A DNA stretch of 64,000 nt, from assembly GCF_013450155.1 (NCBI RefSeq), contig NZ_JACCKD010000009.1, forward strand, positions 1 to 64,000, given 5' to 3'. The position numbers and the translations under genes were made by a program. This DNA is from Haloechinothrix aidingensis (GTDB taxonomy: Bacteria > Actinomycetota > Actinomycetes > Mycobacteriales > Pseudonocardiaceae). This document shows positions 1 through 9,308 of the stretch, piece after piece; the first letter of the stretch is position 1; each line of letters starts with the position of its first letter. Below the pieces are notes generated by a model, which was given only the letters and a program-made list of their open reading frames with translations, did not search any database and was not told where the DNA came from.

Positions 1-75
1 CAAGCACACACTAGCTCAAAAAACTTAGAGCAAACACAAGCACACTGTTGAGTTCTCAAACAACACACCAGAGCG
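1..75 (-). promoter_or_regulatory. Leader of an rRNA operon (16S gene lies off the left edge)
   Basis: On the minus strand the sequence TTGTTTGAGAACTCAACAG (about 46-64), followed by GTGTGCTTGTG and an A/T-rich stretch, is the conserved leader found just upstream of 16S rRNA in actinomycetes. It contributes to antitermination and RNase III processing of the precursor. Reading runs towards base 1, so the 16S gene itself should begin left of the window. The match is from memory of actinobacterial rrn leaders; no rRNA sequence is visible here. Confidence 0.7.
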
Positions 76-207
76 TCTTTCCGAGAAGCGCGTACGATCC
101 CGGAGAAAAACTCCCTAATTATCTCCCAGAGAAGCGTCGGCCCCGAAACAATCTCTCGTCGAGAAGGTTTCGTGCGGGTACCGGCTCAACTTCAGGGCCG
201 TCGCAGT

Positions 208-236
208 ACTTTACCCGGTCCGTTTCGCGGTGTCAA
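208..236 (-). promoter_or_regulatory. Sigma-70-type rRNA promoter
   Basis: On the minus strand a perfect -35 box TTGACA (236-231) is followed after exactly 17 nt by TAAAGT (213-208), a strong vegetative -10 box. It points into the rRNA leader at 1-75, about 130 bp downstream. Short apparent reading frames across 76-420 look like chance frames in the promoter region. Further weaker promoters are possible upstream (for example a TAGAGT box near 271-276), as rrn operons usually have several, but none has both boxes as clearly. Confidence 0.65.
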
Positions 237-420
237 CACCGCCCGTCCCGGCTGTTCTCTGCTTTCAAGATCAACTCTATCAGCAGGTCCCTGGTGCCTT
301 TCCCGGGGGGTCCTTCTTCGAATTTCCCCGTCGGCCTGGCGTTCCTGGCGACAAATGAGAACACTACACGGCCGCCGAGGATGCTGATCACCGGGGGTGC
401 GTTCTCCGGGTATCCCCTGG

Positions 421-1764
421 TCAGACGACCGGGAGCAGGGTCCGGAGCTCGTACGGCGTAACCTCGCGCCGGTAGCTGTCCCACTCCACCCGCTTGTTCC
501 GCAGGAAGAAGTCGTACACGTGCTCGCCGAGCGCCTCGGGGAGCAGCTCGGACCGTTCCATCTCGCCGAGTGCCTCGCCAAGGTTCTGTGGCAGCTCCGC
601 ATAGCCTGCGGCCTTACGCTCGGCGTCCGAAAGAGCCCAGATGTCGTCCTCGGCCGCGGGCGGCAGCTCGTACCCCTCGGTCACACCCTTCAGCCCCGCG
701 GCGAGTATCACCGAGTACGCCAGATACGGGTTGCACGCCGAGTCCAGGCTCCGGATCTCGACCCGCCGGGAGGAGGCCTTACCCGGCGAGTACATGGGGA
801 CCCGCACCAGCGCGGACCGGTTGGCCCGGCCCCACGACACCGCGGGCGGCGCCTCCCCACCACCGCCGAGGCGCTTGTAGGAGTTCACCCACTGGTTCGT
901 CACCGCCGAGATCTCGCGCGCGTGGGTGAGCAGGCCCGCGACGAACGCCTTGCCGGTCGGCGACAGCTCGTCGGGGTCCTCCGGGTCGTAGAACGCGTTC
1001 TGATCACCTTCGAACAGGCTGACGTGGGTATGCATGCCGGAACCCGGTTGGTCGGTGAACGGCTTCGGCATGAACGTGGCACACACGTTCTGCGTCAGCG
1101 CGACCTCCTTGACCACGTAGCGGAAGGTCATCACGTTGTCGGCCATGCTCATCGCGTCCGCGTAACGCAGGTCGATCTCCTGCTGCCCTGGAGCGCCCTC
1201 GTGGTGGCTGAACTCGACCGAGATCCCCATCGCCTCGAGCGTCTCGATGGCGTGCCTGCGGAAGTGTGTCGCGCGCGCGTGACTGGCCTGGTCGAAGTAC
1301 CCGCCGTTGTCGGCGGGCTCGGGCGGGGACCCGTCGTCGGGCATGGACGACAGCAGAAAGAACTCGATCTCGGGGTGGACGTAGCAGGTGAACCCCGCCT
1401 CGGCGATCCTGGACAGCTGGCGCCGCAGCACGTGCCGCGGATCGGCCCAGGACGGCGAGCCGTCCGGCATCGCGAGATCACAGAACATCCGCGCCGAGTA
1501 GTGCCCTCCTTCCAGGGTCTCCCAGGGCAGGACCTGGAACGTCGCGGGATCGGGTTTGGCGACCATGTCGGACTCGTACACCCTGGCGAAGCCTTCGATG
1601 GCCGAGCCGTCGAACCCGATGCCCTCGTTGAACGCCCCCTCCAGCTCGGCGGGGGCGATCGCGACGGACTTGAGAAAACCGAGGACGTCGGTGAACCACA
1701 GGCGGACGAATCGAATGTCCCGTTCCTCGAGCGTGCGCAGCACGAACTCTTGCTGGCGATCCAT
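421..1764 (-). CDS. glnA2: Type I glutamine synthetase-like enzyme, GlnA2 subgroup
   Basis: The 447-residue product belongs to the glutamine synthetase family. It closely resembles mycobacterial GlnA2 from its first residues (MDRQQEFVLRTLEERDIRF). Visible family motifs are the metal-binding EIEFF segment, NQWVNSYKRL, the ATP/glutamate-site ANRSALVRVP, SRRVEIRSLDSACNPYL and the C-terminal ALGEHVYDFFLRNKR. GlnA2 paralogues are not the main nitrogen-assimilating enzyme. In Streptomyces the homologue gamma-glutamylates polyamines, so ammonia may not be the natural substrate. I chose the ATG at 1764 over a GTG two codons upstream because family members start MDRQ; no strong ribosome binding site decides. 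In mycobacteria the neighbouring gene is likewise a lipoprotein hydrolase of the CaeA/Hip1 type, as here. Confidence 0.93.
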   Translation of the reverse strand: MDRQQEFVLRTLEERDIRFVRLWFTDVLGFLKSVAIAPAELEGAFNEGIGFDGSAIEGFARVYESDMVAKPDPATFQVLPWETLEGGHYSARMFCDLAMPDGSPSWADPRHVLRRQLSRIAEAGFTCYVHPEIEFFLLSSMPDDGSPPEPADNGGYFDQASHARATHFRRHAIETLEAMGISVEFSHHEGAPGQQEIDLRYADAMSMADNVMTFRYVVKEVALTQNVCATFMPKPFTDQPGSGMHTHVSLFEGDQNAFYDPEDPDELSPTGKAFVAGLLTHAREISAVTNQWVNSYKRLGGGGEAPPAVSWGRANRSALVRVPMYSPGKASSRRVEIRSLDSACNPYLAYSVILAAGLKGVTEGYELPPAAEDDIWALSDAERKAAGYAELPQNLGEALGEMERSELLPEALGEHVYDFFLRNKRVEWDSYRREVTPYELRTLLPVV

Positions 1765-1968
1765 GGCCACAGACTATCCGCCGGACCGGCCGGGTGGCAG
1801 GTGACATGCCCGCGCCGGGGCCGGAATCCGCCGCGCTCGTGACCCGTCCGCCGTACTCCCGCCCGCGCCGGTATCCGCTGCCCTGCTCACCACGCCCCGC
1901 TGCCCGGCTGCGCCGGCGGTTCTGAGACGTCTACCACACGTTCCCGCGCAGCGGTCGGGTCGGCCGGG

Positions 1969-3567
1969 TCACTGCGTCCCGCAGGTGGTGCCGTCCTCCG
2001 GCAGCTCACCATGCACCAGGTAGGCGATGCCCGCGCTGTCCACGCAGTCGTTGCCCTGCCCGAACACGGTGTGCTGGGTGCCCTCGAACGTCAGCAGCGT
2101 CCCGTTCATCGCCTCGGCCAGCTGCACACCGGCCTCGTAGGGCGTCGACGGATCCTGCGTGGTGGAGATCACCAGAGCGGGTGGCGCCCCCTCCACATCC
2201 GGCAAGCGGGGCTCGGAAGTGTTGGGGACCGGCCAGAACGCGCATACACCCCGCGCGGCGGGCGTCGGTCGCCCGCTGTCGAGGAACGGCGCCACCTCCG
2301 AGTACTCCTCCTGAGCCTCCTCGATCTTCTCGCGGTCGGTCACCCGGGGATCGTCGACGCACCGGATCGCCTCGAACGCGTCCTGGGTCGTGGTGTACGA
2401 GCCGTCGGACTGCCGCTCGTTGTACATATCGGCAAGCATCATCAGCTGCTCACCCCGCTGCCGCTGGAGCTGGGACAGCCCCGATTTGAGCGGCTCCCAG
2501 AGATCCTGACTGTAGAGCGCCTGCACGGTGGCCGTTGTAGCGTCACCGAACGACAGCTCGCGGCCGTCCTCGAGCTCGACCCCGTTGTCCACGAGCGGCT
2601 GCACGAGGTCCTGGTACTCCTCGGTCGCCTCGTCCGGGTCGTCGCCGAGCGGGCAGTCCTCCCGGCCGGTACACCACTCCGCGAACTCCTCGAATGCCTG
2701 CCCGAAGCCCTCGCCCTGCGCGATGAGGGAGTCGACCAGCTCCTGCTCGGGGTCGAGCGCGCCGTCCAGCAGCAGGGCGCGCACGTTGTCGCCGAACGCC
2801 TCCGCGTAGCTGTAGCCGATGCGCGTTCCGTACGAGTACCCCAGGTAGGTCAGCTTCTCGTCCCCGAGTACCGACCGCAGCACGTCGATATCCCGCACGA
2901 CGTCGCGCGTGCCGATGTTGGCCAGCATGTCCTCGCCGTACTCGGTGCGCTCGACGCACTTCTCGGCGAACTCCCTCGCCAGCTCCTCCGCCTCGCGCAC
3001 CGCCTCCGGCGAGCCGTCGAACTCGTGGTCGTCGGCGCGCTTCTCGTCACGCTCCTCGTCGGTGAGGCACTCGACCTGGGGTTCGCTCGCCCCGACGCCG
3101 CGCGGGTCGAACCCGACGATGTCGAAACGCTCGGTGAGCTCGGTGCCGGAAAGCCGGTTCGCGGTGTGCACCGCCTGCCCCATCCCGGCCGCGCCGGGAC
3201 CGCCCGGATTGAAAACCAGCGAGCCGATCCGCTCCTCCTGGTTCGACGCGGGAATACGGGAGACTCCGATGGAGATCGTCTCGCCGTCCGGCTCGGAGTA
3301 GTCGAGCGGAACGTCGATCCTGGCGCACTGCGCGTCGGGGTCGTTGAGCATCCGCTCGGCCATCTCGGACGTGGCGTACGGCCCGCACTCTTCCCAGGTA
3401 ATGCCCTGCCCGTAGTACTCGTCGAGCCCGTCGGGAACCTGACCGGTCGGTCCGTGCGTTTCGGTCACCGGTAGTTCCGGGGCATCTTCGGGATCATCGG
3501 AGGTACATCCACCGAGCAACGCACCGAGGAGGAGCAACGCGAACGGGACACGGAATACTTGGCGCAC
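1969..3567 (-). CDS. Secreted lipid-anchored alpha/beta hydrolase (CaeA/Hip1/SlpD-type protease or esterase)
   Basis: The product has a 20-residue lipoprotein signal peptide ending in the lipobox LLGGC, so it is probably anchored outside the membrane. The mature protein is an alpha/beta hydrolase with a C-terminal TAP-like domain. The oxyanion motif NPGGPGAAG is near residue 113, the nucleophile elbow GYSYGT near residue 245, and a catalytic His lies in TQHTVFG near the end. The family includes tripeptidyl-aminopeptidase-like SlpD/SlpE of Streptomyces and the serine protease Hip1 of M. tuberculosis. Long charged stretches in the lid are typical. I chose the GTG at 3567 because it gives a clean signal peptide; a start at 3606 would add an unlikely His/Arg-rich extension. 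It is divergent from secA2 with about 125 bp between them. Confidence 0.85.
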   Translation of the reverse strand: MRQVFRVPFALLLLGALLGGCTSDDPEDAPELPVTETHGPTGQVPDGLDEYYGQGITWEECGPYATSEMAERMLNDPDAQCARIDVPLDYSEPDGETISIGVSRIPASNQEERIGSLVFNPGGPGAAGMGQAVHTANRLSGTELTERFDIVGFDPRGVGASEPQVECLTDEERDEKRADDHEFDGSPEAVREAEELAREFAEKCVERTEYGEDMLANIGTRDVVRDIDVLRSVLGDEKLTYLGYSYGTRIGYSYAEAFGDNVRALLLDGALDPEQELVDSLIAQGEGFGQAFEEFAEWCTGREDCPLGDDPDEATEEYQDLVQPLVDNGVELEDGRELSFGDATTATVQALYSQDLWEPLKSGLSQLQRQRGEQLMMLADMYNERQSDGSYTTTQDAFEAIRCVDDPRVTDREKIEEAQEEYSEVAPFLDSGRPTPAARGVCAFWPVPNTSEPRLPDVEGAPPALVISTTQDPSTPYEAGVQLAEAMNGTLLTFEGTQHTVFGQGNDCVDSAGIAYLVHGELPEDGTTCGTQ

Positions 3568-3691
3568 ACGGTGATGATGCCATGGTCGGTGTGTGCGGCC
3601 GCACACGCACGCCCCGACCCGTGCCGGAGAGGCAGGTCAGCGCGCACCACGCGATCGTGCCCGGTGCCCGAGCAGACGGAGAATGAAGCGG

Positions 3692-6046
3692 ATGACACAG
3701 AAGCAGGCATCCCTGCTCACCCGTAGCAGGCGGCTGTTGCGCAGGCTCGTGGACCGACCGGCCAGCGTCGACCTCACGCGGTACGAGGCACTGCTACCCG
3801 CCGTCGGCGCGCGTGAGCCCGACCTGCGCGAGCTGACCGACGCCGGGCTGACCGACGCCGCCGCCGCGCTCCGCGGCAGCGACGACGCGCGGCCAACGCC
3901 CACCGACGAGCAGCTCGTCGAGATCTGCGCGATCGGCAGGGAAGCAGGCAGGCGCGCGCTCGGTGAGCGGGCGTTCGACGTCCAGCTGCTCGGCGTGATG
4001 GGGCTGCTGACGGGACGGGTGATCCAGATGGCCACCGGCGAGGGCAAGACGCTCGCGGGTGCCATCGCAGCGGCCGGTCACGCGCTGCGCGGCAGGCACG
4101 TGCACGTCATCTCGGTCAACGACTACCTCGCGCGCCGGGACGCGCGATGGATGCGCCCGGTGCTCGATCTCTTCGGTGTGTCCGTGGACTGGGTCGAGCC
4201 GGGGCACGGCAGGACCGAGCGCGCGCGGGCCTACGGCTGCGAGGTGACCTACGGCTCGGTCAGCGAGATCGGGTTCGACCTGCTCCGCGACCGGCTCGCG
4301 ACATCGACGGCCGATGTGGTGCAGCGCGCCCCCGATGTCGCCGTGGTGGACGAGGCGGACTCGGTGCTGGTGGACGAGGCACGCATTCCCCTCGTCATGG
4401 CGGGCTCGGTGGCCTCGGGCGCACCGGACACCGAGGCGGCGCGCATCGTGTCGCGGCTGCGGCCGGGGCTGCACTACGAGACCGACGCCGACGGCCGTAA
4501 CGCGTGGCTGACCCCTGCGGGGTCGTCCGTCGTCGAGAAGACCCTCGGCGGGATCGACCTCTACTCGGACTCCGGGACGCGACGGCTGGCGGCGATCAAC
4601 GTCGCGCTGCACGCCCACGTGCTGCTCACCCGCGACGTCGACTACCTCGTGCGGGACGACAAGGTGCAGCTCATCAATACCTCGCGGGGCAGGGTCGCAG
4701 AGCTGCAGCGCTGGCCGGACGGGCTGCAGACGGCGGTGGAGGCCAAGGAAGGGGTCCCCCCGTCGGACCAGGGCGAGATCCTCGACTCCGTCACGGTGCA
4801 GGGGATGCTCGCGCGCTACCCCACTGTCTCGGGCATGACCGGGACAGCGGTCGCCGTGGCGGAGACCCTGCGCGAGTTCTACAAACTCGAGATCGCGGTC
4901 ATCCCCCCGAACGAATCCAATATCCGGGTCGACGCCGCCGACCGGGTCTTCGCCACCCAGGCCGACAAGTTCCGCGCCGTGGTCGCCGAGGTACAGCGGA
5001 TCCATGCCGGGGGCAGGCCGGTCCTGATCGGCACCCAGGACGTCGCCGAGTCGGAGGAGTTGGCAGGCAAGCTCGCCAGGGCCGGGTTGGACTGCGTGGT
5101 GCTCAACGCCCGCAACGACGCCGAGGAGGCCGAGATCATCGCCGAGGCCGGCACGAAGGGCGCGATCACCGTGTCCACCCAGATGGCCGGTCGCGGCACC
5201 GACATCAAGCTCGGCGGAAGCCACGGCACCACCGAAGACTACGAGCAGGTCGTCGAGCTGGGCGGCCTCTACGTGATCGGTACGGCCCGGTATCGCAGCA
5301 GCCGCCTGGACGACCAGCTACGCGGTCGCGCGGGCAGGCAGGGCGACCCCGGCGGGTCGATCTTCTTCGCCAGCCTCAACGACGAGGTGGTACTCGCCGG
5401 CGCCCCCGATGTGCCCGGCGACCCACCGACCGACGACAACGGGGAGGTCACCAGCCCCGCGATCAGCAGGCACATCGACCACGCGCAGCGCGTCACCGAG
5501 GCCGCGAACCTGGAGATTCACCGCAACACCTGGCGCTACACGCGGCTGATCGAGCGGCAGCGCGACGACCTGCTCGGCTACCGGGAGGAGGTGCTGCGCG
5601 GCGAGCGCGCGGTCGAGCTGCTGAGGTCGCGATGCCCGCAGCGGTTCGCCGAGCTGGACGCGGTGGTGGACGAGACCGAGCGTGCCCGGATATGCCGGGA
5701 GATCCTGCTGTTCCATCTGGACGAGCTGTGGTCGCAGCACCTGGCCGTGCTCGCGGACGTGCGGGAGAGCATCCATCTGCGCGCGCTCGGCAGGGAGACA
5801 CCCATCGACGAGTTCCACCGTGCGGCGATACCCGAGTTCCACGCGATCTATCCGGAGGCCGAGCGGCTGGCCGAGGCGACGTTCTCCGAGATCACGGTGG
5901 ACGAGGGCGGGGCCGACCTGGCCGGGGCCGGGGTGCGCAGGCCGACGTCGACGTGGACCTACGTGGTGCACGACAACCCGTTCGACTCCGACGCGGAGCA
6001 GGCCCTGAAGAAGGTGCGGGGCACGTTGCGCAAGCGGCGCGGCTGA
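3692..6046 (+). CDS. secA2: Accessory Sec translocase ATPase SecA2
   Basis: The 784-residue protein is a SecA-family ATPase: Walker A MATGEGKT near residue 115, DEAD-like VVDEADSVLVDEA near 220, and the C-terminal motor motifs STQMAGRGTDIKLGG and QLRGRAGRQGDPG. It is shorter than housekeeping SecA and lacks the C-terminal zinc-binding tail, ending instead in a basic LKKVRGTLRKRRG. The segment RPTSTWTYVVHDNPF near the end matches mycobacterial SecA2. SecA2 exports a limited set of proteins together with SecYEG. The ATG at 3692 has GGAG 10 nt upstream; another ATG at 3683 is possible. The stop is 43 bp before nadE on the same strand, so the two may be cotranscribed. Confidence 0.93.
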   Translation: MTQKQASLLTRSRRLLRRLVDRPASVDLTRYEALLPAVGAREPDLRELTDAGLTDAAAALRGSDDARPTPTDEQLVEICAIGREAGRRALGERAFDVQLLGVMGLLTGRVIQMATGEGKTLAGAIAAAGHALRGRHVHVISVNDYLARRDARWMRPVLDLFGVSVDWVEPGHGRTERARAYGCEVTYGSVSEIGFDLLRDRLATSTADVVQRAPDVAVVDEADSVLVDEARIPLVMAGSVASGAPDTEAARIVSRLRPGLHYETDADGRNAWLTPAGSSVVEKTLGGIDLYSDSGTRRLAAINVALHAHVLLTRDVDYLVRDDKVQLINTSRGRVAELQRWPDGLQTAVEAKEGVPPSDQGEILDSVTVQGMLARYPTVSGMTGTAVAVAETLREFYKLEIAVIPPNESNIRVDAADRVFATQADKFRAVVAEVQRIHAGGRPVLIGTQDVAESEELAGKLARAGLDCVVLNARNDAEEAEIIAEAGTKGAITVSTQMAGRGTDIKLGGSHGTTEDYEQVVELGGLYVIGTARYRSSRLDDQLRGRAGRQGDPGGSIFFASLNDEVVLAGAPDVPGDPPTDDNGEVTSPAISRHIDHAQRVTEAANLEIHRNTWRYTRLIERQRDDLLGYREEVLRGERAVELLRSRCPQRFAELDAVVDETERARICREILLFHLDELWSQHLAVLADVRESIHLRALGRETPIDEFHRAAIPEFHAIYPEAERLAEATFSEITVDEGGADLAGAGVRRPTSTWTYVVHDNPFDSDAEQALKKVRGTLRKRRG

Positions 6047-6089
6047 GGAGCCCGGCCGGGACCGGGCACCCGTGCGCGACAATGGCGGT

Positions 6090-7817
6090 ATGGCTCAACT
6101 GCGCACCGCACTCGCCCAGGTGAACCCCACGCTCGGGGATCTGGACGGCAACGCCGGGCTCATCGTGGAGTGGACGCGCGCGGCCGCCGATGCCGGGGCG
6201 CACGTCACGGTGTTCAGCGAGATGACCCTGACGGGGTATCCGGTGGAGGATCTGGCGCTGCGGCCGACCTTCGTGGACGCGTGCCGGCACGCCGTCGACC
6301 GGCTCGCCGGGCGCCTCGCCGAGGCAGGGTGCGGTGACGTCCTCACCTACGTCGGCTACCTGGATGCCGACGAGGCAGGCCCGCGCAACTCGGTCGCCGC
6401 GCTGTACCGGGGTGAGGTCGTCGCCCGGCAGGCCAAGCATCACCTGCCCAACTACGGTGTCTTCGACGAGCGGCGGCACTTCCGGCCCGGCGAGACGCTC
6501 GACGTGCTCCGGCTGCACGGGGTGGACATCGGGGTCGTGGTCTGCGAGGACCTCTGGCAGGACGGCGGCCCGGTCAGCGCGCTCGCCCGGTCCGGGGTCG
6601 ATCTGATCGTGGCGCCGAACGCCTCCCCGTACGAGCGGTCCAAGGACGACATCCGCCTGCCCGTCGTCGCCGAGCGGGCACGTGAGGCAGGCGTGCCGGT
6701 GGCGTACTGCAACCAGGTCGGCGGCCAGGACGATCTCGTCTTCGACGGGGACTCCTTCGTCGTCGACCGATCCGGTGCCCTGCTGGCACGTGCCCCCCAG
6801 TTCGTCGAGCACCTCCTGGTCACCGACCTCGAGCCGGCCTCGACGGAGCCGGTCACCGGAGCGGCCGCGGGCACCTTCTCCGGCCTCGAGGTGCGCAGAA
6901 CCGTGCTCTCCGACGAGGCCGTGCCCGGTTACGAACCGCTCCGTGCCCCGGAGATCCGCGAGCCGCTGTCCGACGAGGCCGAGGTCTGGTCCGCACTGGT
7001 GCTCGGGCTGCGGGACTACGTGCACAAGAACGGCTTCCGTTCGGTCATCTTCGGCTTCTCCGGCGGTATCGACTCGTCGGTGACCGCCGCCCTCGCCGCC
7101 GACGCGCTCGGGCCGGACGCCGTGCACGGCGTGTCCATGCCCTCGCAGTACTCCTCGGAGCACTCCAGGACCGACGCGGCCGAGCTGGCACGCAGGCTGG
7201 GCTGCCACTTCCGTACCGAACCGGTCGGCGAGCTCGTGGCGGGCTATGTCGGCAAGCTCGGGCTCACCGGGTTGGCCGAGGAGAACGTGCAGGCCCGGGT
7301 GCGTGGTGTGCTGCTGATGGCGCTGTCCAACGCCGAGGGGCACCTGGTGCTGGCGCCCGGCAACAAGACGGAGATCGCCGTGGGCTACTCCACCCTGTAC
7401 GGCGACTCGGTCGGCGCGTTCGCGCCGATCAAGGACGTGTTCAAGACGCAGGTGTGGAACCTGGCGCGCTGGCGCAACACCGAGGCCGACAAGCGCGGTG
7501 AGACCCCGCCCATCCCGGAGGGCTCCATCACCAAGGAGCCCTCCGCGGAGCTGCGTCCCGGGCAGGTCGACACCGACTCGCTACCGGACTACGCCGTGCT
7601 CGACGACATCCTGGACGATTACGTGGAGGGTGACCGCGGCTTCGCCGAGCTGCTCGCCGCGGGCTTCGACCCCGCCACCATCGACCGCGTGGTGCGCATG
7701 GTCGACACGGCCGAGTACAAGCGCCGCCAGTACCCGCCGGGCACGAAGATCACCTTCAAGGCCTTCGGGCGCGATCGCCGGTTACCGATCACCAACGCGT
7801 GGCGCGAGGTGCACTAG
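6090..7817 (+). CDS. nadE: Glutamine-dependent NAD+ synthetase
   Basis: This two-domain enzyme (575 residues) makes NAD+ from deamido-NAD+, ATP and glutamine, the last step of NAD synthesis. The N-terminal nitrilase-type glutaminase domain shows its triad: Glu in FSEMTLTGYP (about residue 43), Lys in AKHHLPNYG (about 116) and Cys in VVCEDLW (about 152). The synthetase domain carries the ATP pyrophosphatase loop FSGGIDSSVTA near 323 and NKTEIAVGYSTLYGD. I chose the ATG at 6090, matching the family start MAQLRTALAQVN; an in-frame GTG at 6072 is the alternative. It ends 3 bp from the convergent gene at 7821. Confidence 0.95.
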   Translation: MAQLRTALAQVNPTLGDLDGNAGLIVEWTRAAADAGAHVTVFSEMTLTGYPVEDLALRPTFVDACRHAVDRLAGRLAEAGCGDVLTYVGYLDADEAGPRNSVAALYRGEVVARQAKHHLPNYGVFDERRHFRPGETLDVLRLHGVDIGVVVCEDLWQDGGPVSALARSGVDLIVAPNASPYERSKDDIRLPVVAERAREAGVPVAYCNQVGGQDDLVFDGDSFVVDRSGALLARAPQFVEHLLVTDLEPASTEPVTGAAAGTFSGLEVRRTVLSDEAVPGYEPLRAPEIREPLSDEAEVWSALVLGLRDYVHKNGFRSVIFGFSGGIDSSVTAALAADALGPDAVHGVSMPSQYSSEHSRTDAAELARRLGCHFRTEPVGELVAGYVGKLGLTGLAEENVQARVRGVLLMALSNAEGHLVLAPGNKTEIAVGYSTLYGDSVGAFAPIKDVFKTQVWNLARWRNTEADKRGETPPIPEGSITKEPSAELRPGQVDTDSLPDYAVLDDILDDYVEGDRGFAELLAAGFDPATIDRVVRMVDTAEYKRRQYPPGTKITFKAFGRDRRLPITNAWREVH

Positions 7818-7820
7818 GGC

Positions 7821-8798
7821 TCACCCCAGGTCGAACCCGGCCTCGGTCAGGGTGGCACGCAGCTCGGGTCCGGCGTACTCGAGCAGCGGGCGCAGCCGTT
7901 CGGTATGCCCGCCCCTCTCGGCCGCGCGTGCCAGCGCGAGCAGCGTGTCCCGGTCGGTAAGGGCATCGCGTGCCGCCAGCCGCCGCAGGGCATCCTCCGG
8001 CATGCTGGCCAGCACGGTGAGCAGCTCGGGTTCGAAGCCGTCCCGCACCACGGTGCGCAGCAGCCCGTCCAGCGCCTCGGCAGGAACCTCCGCCGCGTGC
8101 CCGGCGAGCGTGCCGCGCAGCTCGGCGTCGTCCACCCGCGCGATCAGCGCCAGCCCGGCGGCGTGCAGCTCGGCGGTACCGGTCAGGGCGGTGTGCACGA
8201 CACTGCGTATCCGCTCGGCGGGCAGCGCCCGGACCGCGCTGGTCAGGTGTGCCTCGGACTCGGCGTAGAACGCGATCCACAGCAGCGCCACATCGGAGGT
8301 GATCACCGCGACGGCGGCCCGCACCAGCCGCTCCGTCGCCGCGTCGATCATCCTGCCGAGCGTGACGTACTCCTCTCGGTCCACCAGTTCCCGAGCGACC
8401 TCGGTGGCCCGTTCCACCGGCACCTGGCTGATCAGCTCCCGGACCTTGCGCGGGTCGATGCTGACGCACACATCGGCCATGTAGCCGACCGACAGCCGCT
8501 TGGCGAACTCGCCGACCCGATCGGTGCCGATCTCCGCGGCGACCTTCGACGTGATCATGGGCGGGAACGCGCGCTCGGCGATCCGCACGCACAACGCGGG
8601 CGGCAGCAGCGTGCTCGCCTTCGCGATGCTCTGGTACAGCTCGCGGTGCCGGTCGTGCATCGCCGCGCTGGCTGCCTCGCGCAGCTCGTGGATCTCGGCT
8701 GCCTCGAGCGAGCCGAGGAACGCCACACAGTCCTCTGTGGTGTCCAGCGCGCGGGCGAGCTTGGTCAGTTCCGCCCGGGTGGCCAGGTCCTGGCTCAT
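7821..8798 (-). CDS. Conserved actinobacterial alpha-helical protein of unknown function
   Basis: The 325-residue product has no signal peptide or clear membrane span and no catalytic motif I recognise. It is rich in Ala, Leu, Arg and Glu and appears to be a string of amphipathic helices. Short helical units recur, for example KLARALDTTEDCVAFL and MPEDALRRLAARDALTDRD, resembling HEAT-like or MgtE-N-like repeats, which suggests a protein-interaction scaffold. GGAG precedes the ATG at a normal distance, inside the end of the upstream small gene, and only 3 bp separate the two. They are therefore probably translated together and may work as a pair. Confidence 0.65.
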   Translation of the reverse strand: MSQDLATRAELTKLARALDTTEDCVAFLGSLEAAEIHELREAASAAMHDRHRELYQSIAKASTLLPPALCVRIAERAFPPMITSKVAAEIGTDRVGEFAKRLSVGYMADVCVSIDPRKVRELISQVPVERATEVARELVDREEYVTLGRMIDAATERLVRAAVAVITSDVALLWIAFYAESEAHLTSAVRALPAERIRSVVHTALTGTAELHAAGLALIARVDDAELRGTLAGHAAEVPAEALDGLLRTVVRDGFEPELLTVLASMPEDALRRLAARDALTDRDTLLALARAAERGGHTERLRPLLEYAGPELRATLTEAGFDLG

Positions 8799-8801
8799 GA
8801 C

Positions 8802-9029
8802 TCACACTCCGAGGATCTTGCGCACGCCCGGTCGCAGCAGCGCCGGGATGTGGGACAGGGACTCCTCGGCGACCGACCGCAACTTCTCGGCGTGCCTGCG
8901 GTTCGCCTTGCGCAGCTCCTCGTGCAGCCGCTCGGCCTGCTCGTCGGACAGGGAGTCGATCGACGGCTGGTCCCCGAGCCAGCCGCGAAGCACCTCCCTG
9001 GCACTCCCCGTGGTCCTGCTGTCGCTCAT
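8802..9029 (-). CDS. Small conserved hypothetical protein
   Basis: A 75-residue protein starting MSDSRTTGSAREVLRGWLG. It is highly charged with a predicted helical middle (SDEQAERLHEELRKANRRHAEKL), then a short hydrophobic tail HIPALLRPGVRKILGV. No domain is recognised. It lies immediately upstream of, and on the same strand as, the larger helical protein at 7821-8798, so it is probably a partner of that protein. Strong third-position G/C in this frame supports coding. Confidence 0.6.
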   Translation of the reverse strand: MSDSRTTGSAREVLRGWLGDQPSIDSLSDEQAERLHEELRKANRRHAEKLRSVAEESLSHIPALLRPGVRKILGV

Positions 9030-9308
9030 GATGCACCTCGTTGTGCCATTTCGCGCCGGTCGTGCGGTCACGCAGACCCTAACCCGCAACGCCCGTTGTG
9101 TGCCGCCGTCCACGCCGCGGGTCACCGCGCGCCGCCGGATCGTGTACCGCCGTCCTGCCAGGTGACGGCCCTGCCGGCCGGGTCCGTGTGACTCGCGTCC
9201 CATCCGCCTGTCCCCGCCGCCACCGCGGTGCCAGGCTTGGGAGGTACACCATCCGCGCCAAGCCCGGGGACCCGCTGACGGGCCTCGAGGAAAGGACGGT
9301 TGACGCCG

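Noticed and set aside
192-602. Minus-strand short frames upstream of the rRNA leader, which resemble hypothetical proteins often annotated at this position.
   Set aside because: They run through the rRNA promoter and the 3' end of glnA2 and have no coding support. Such calls recur because the promoter region itself is conserved.
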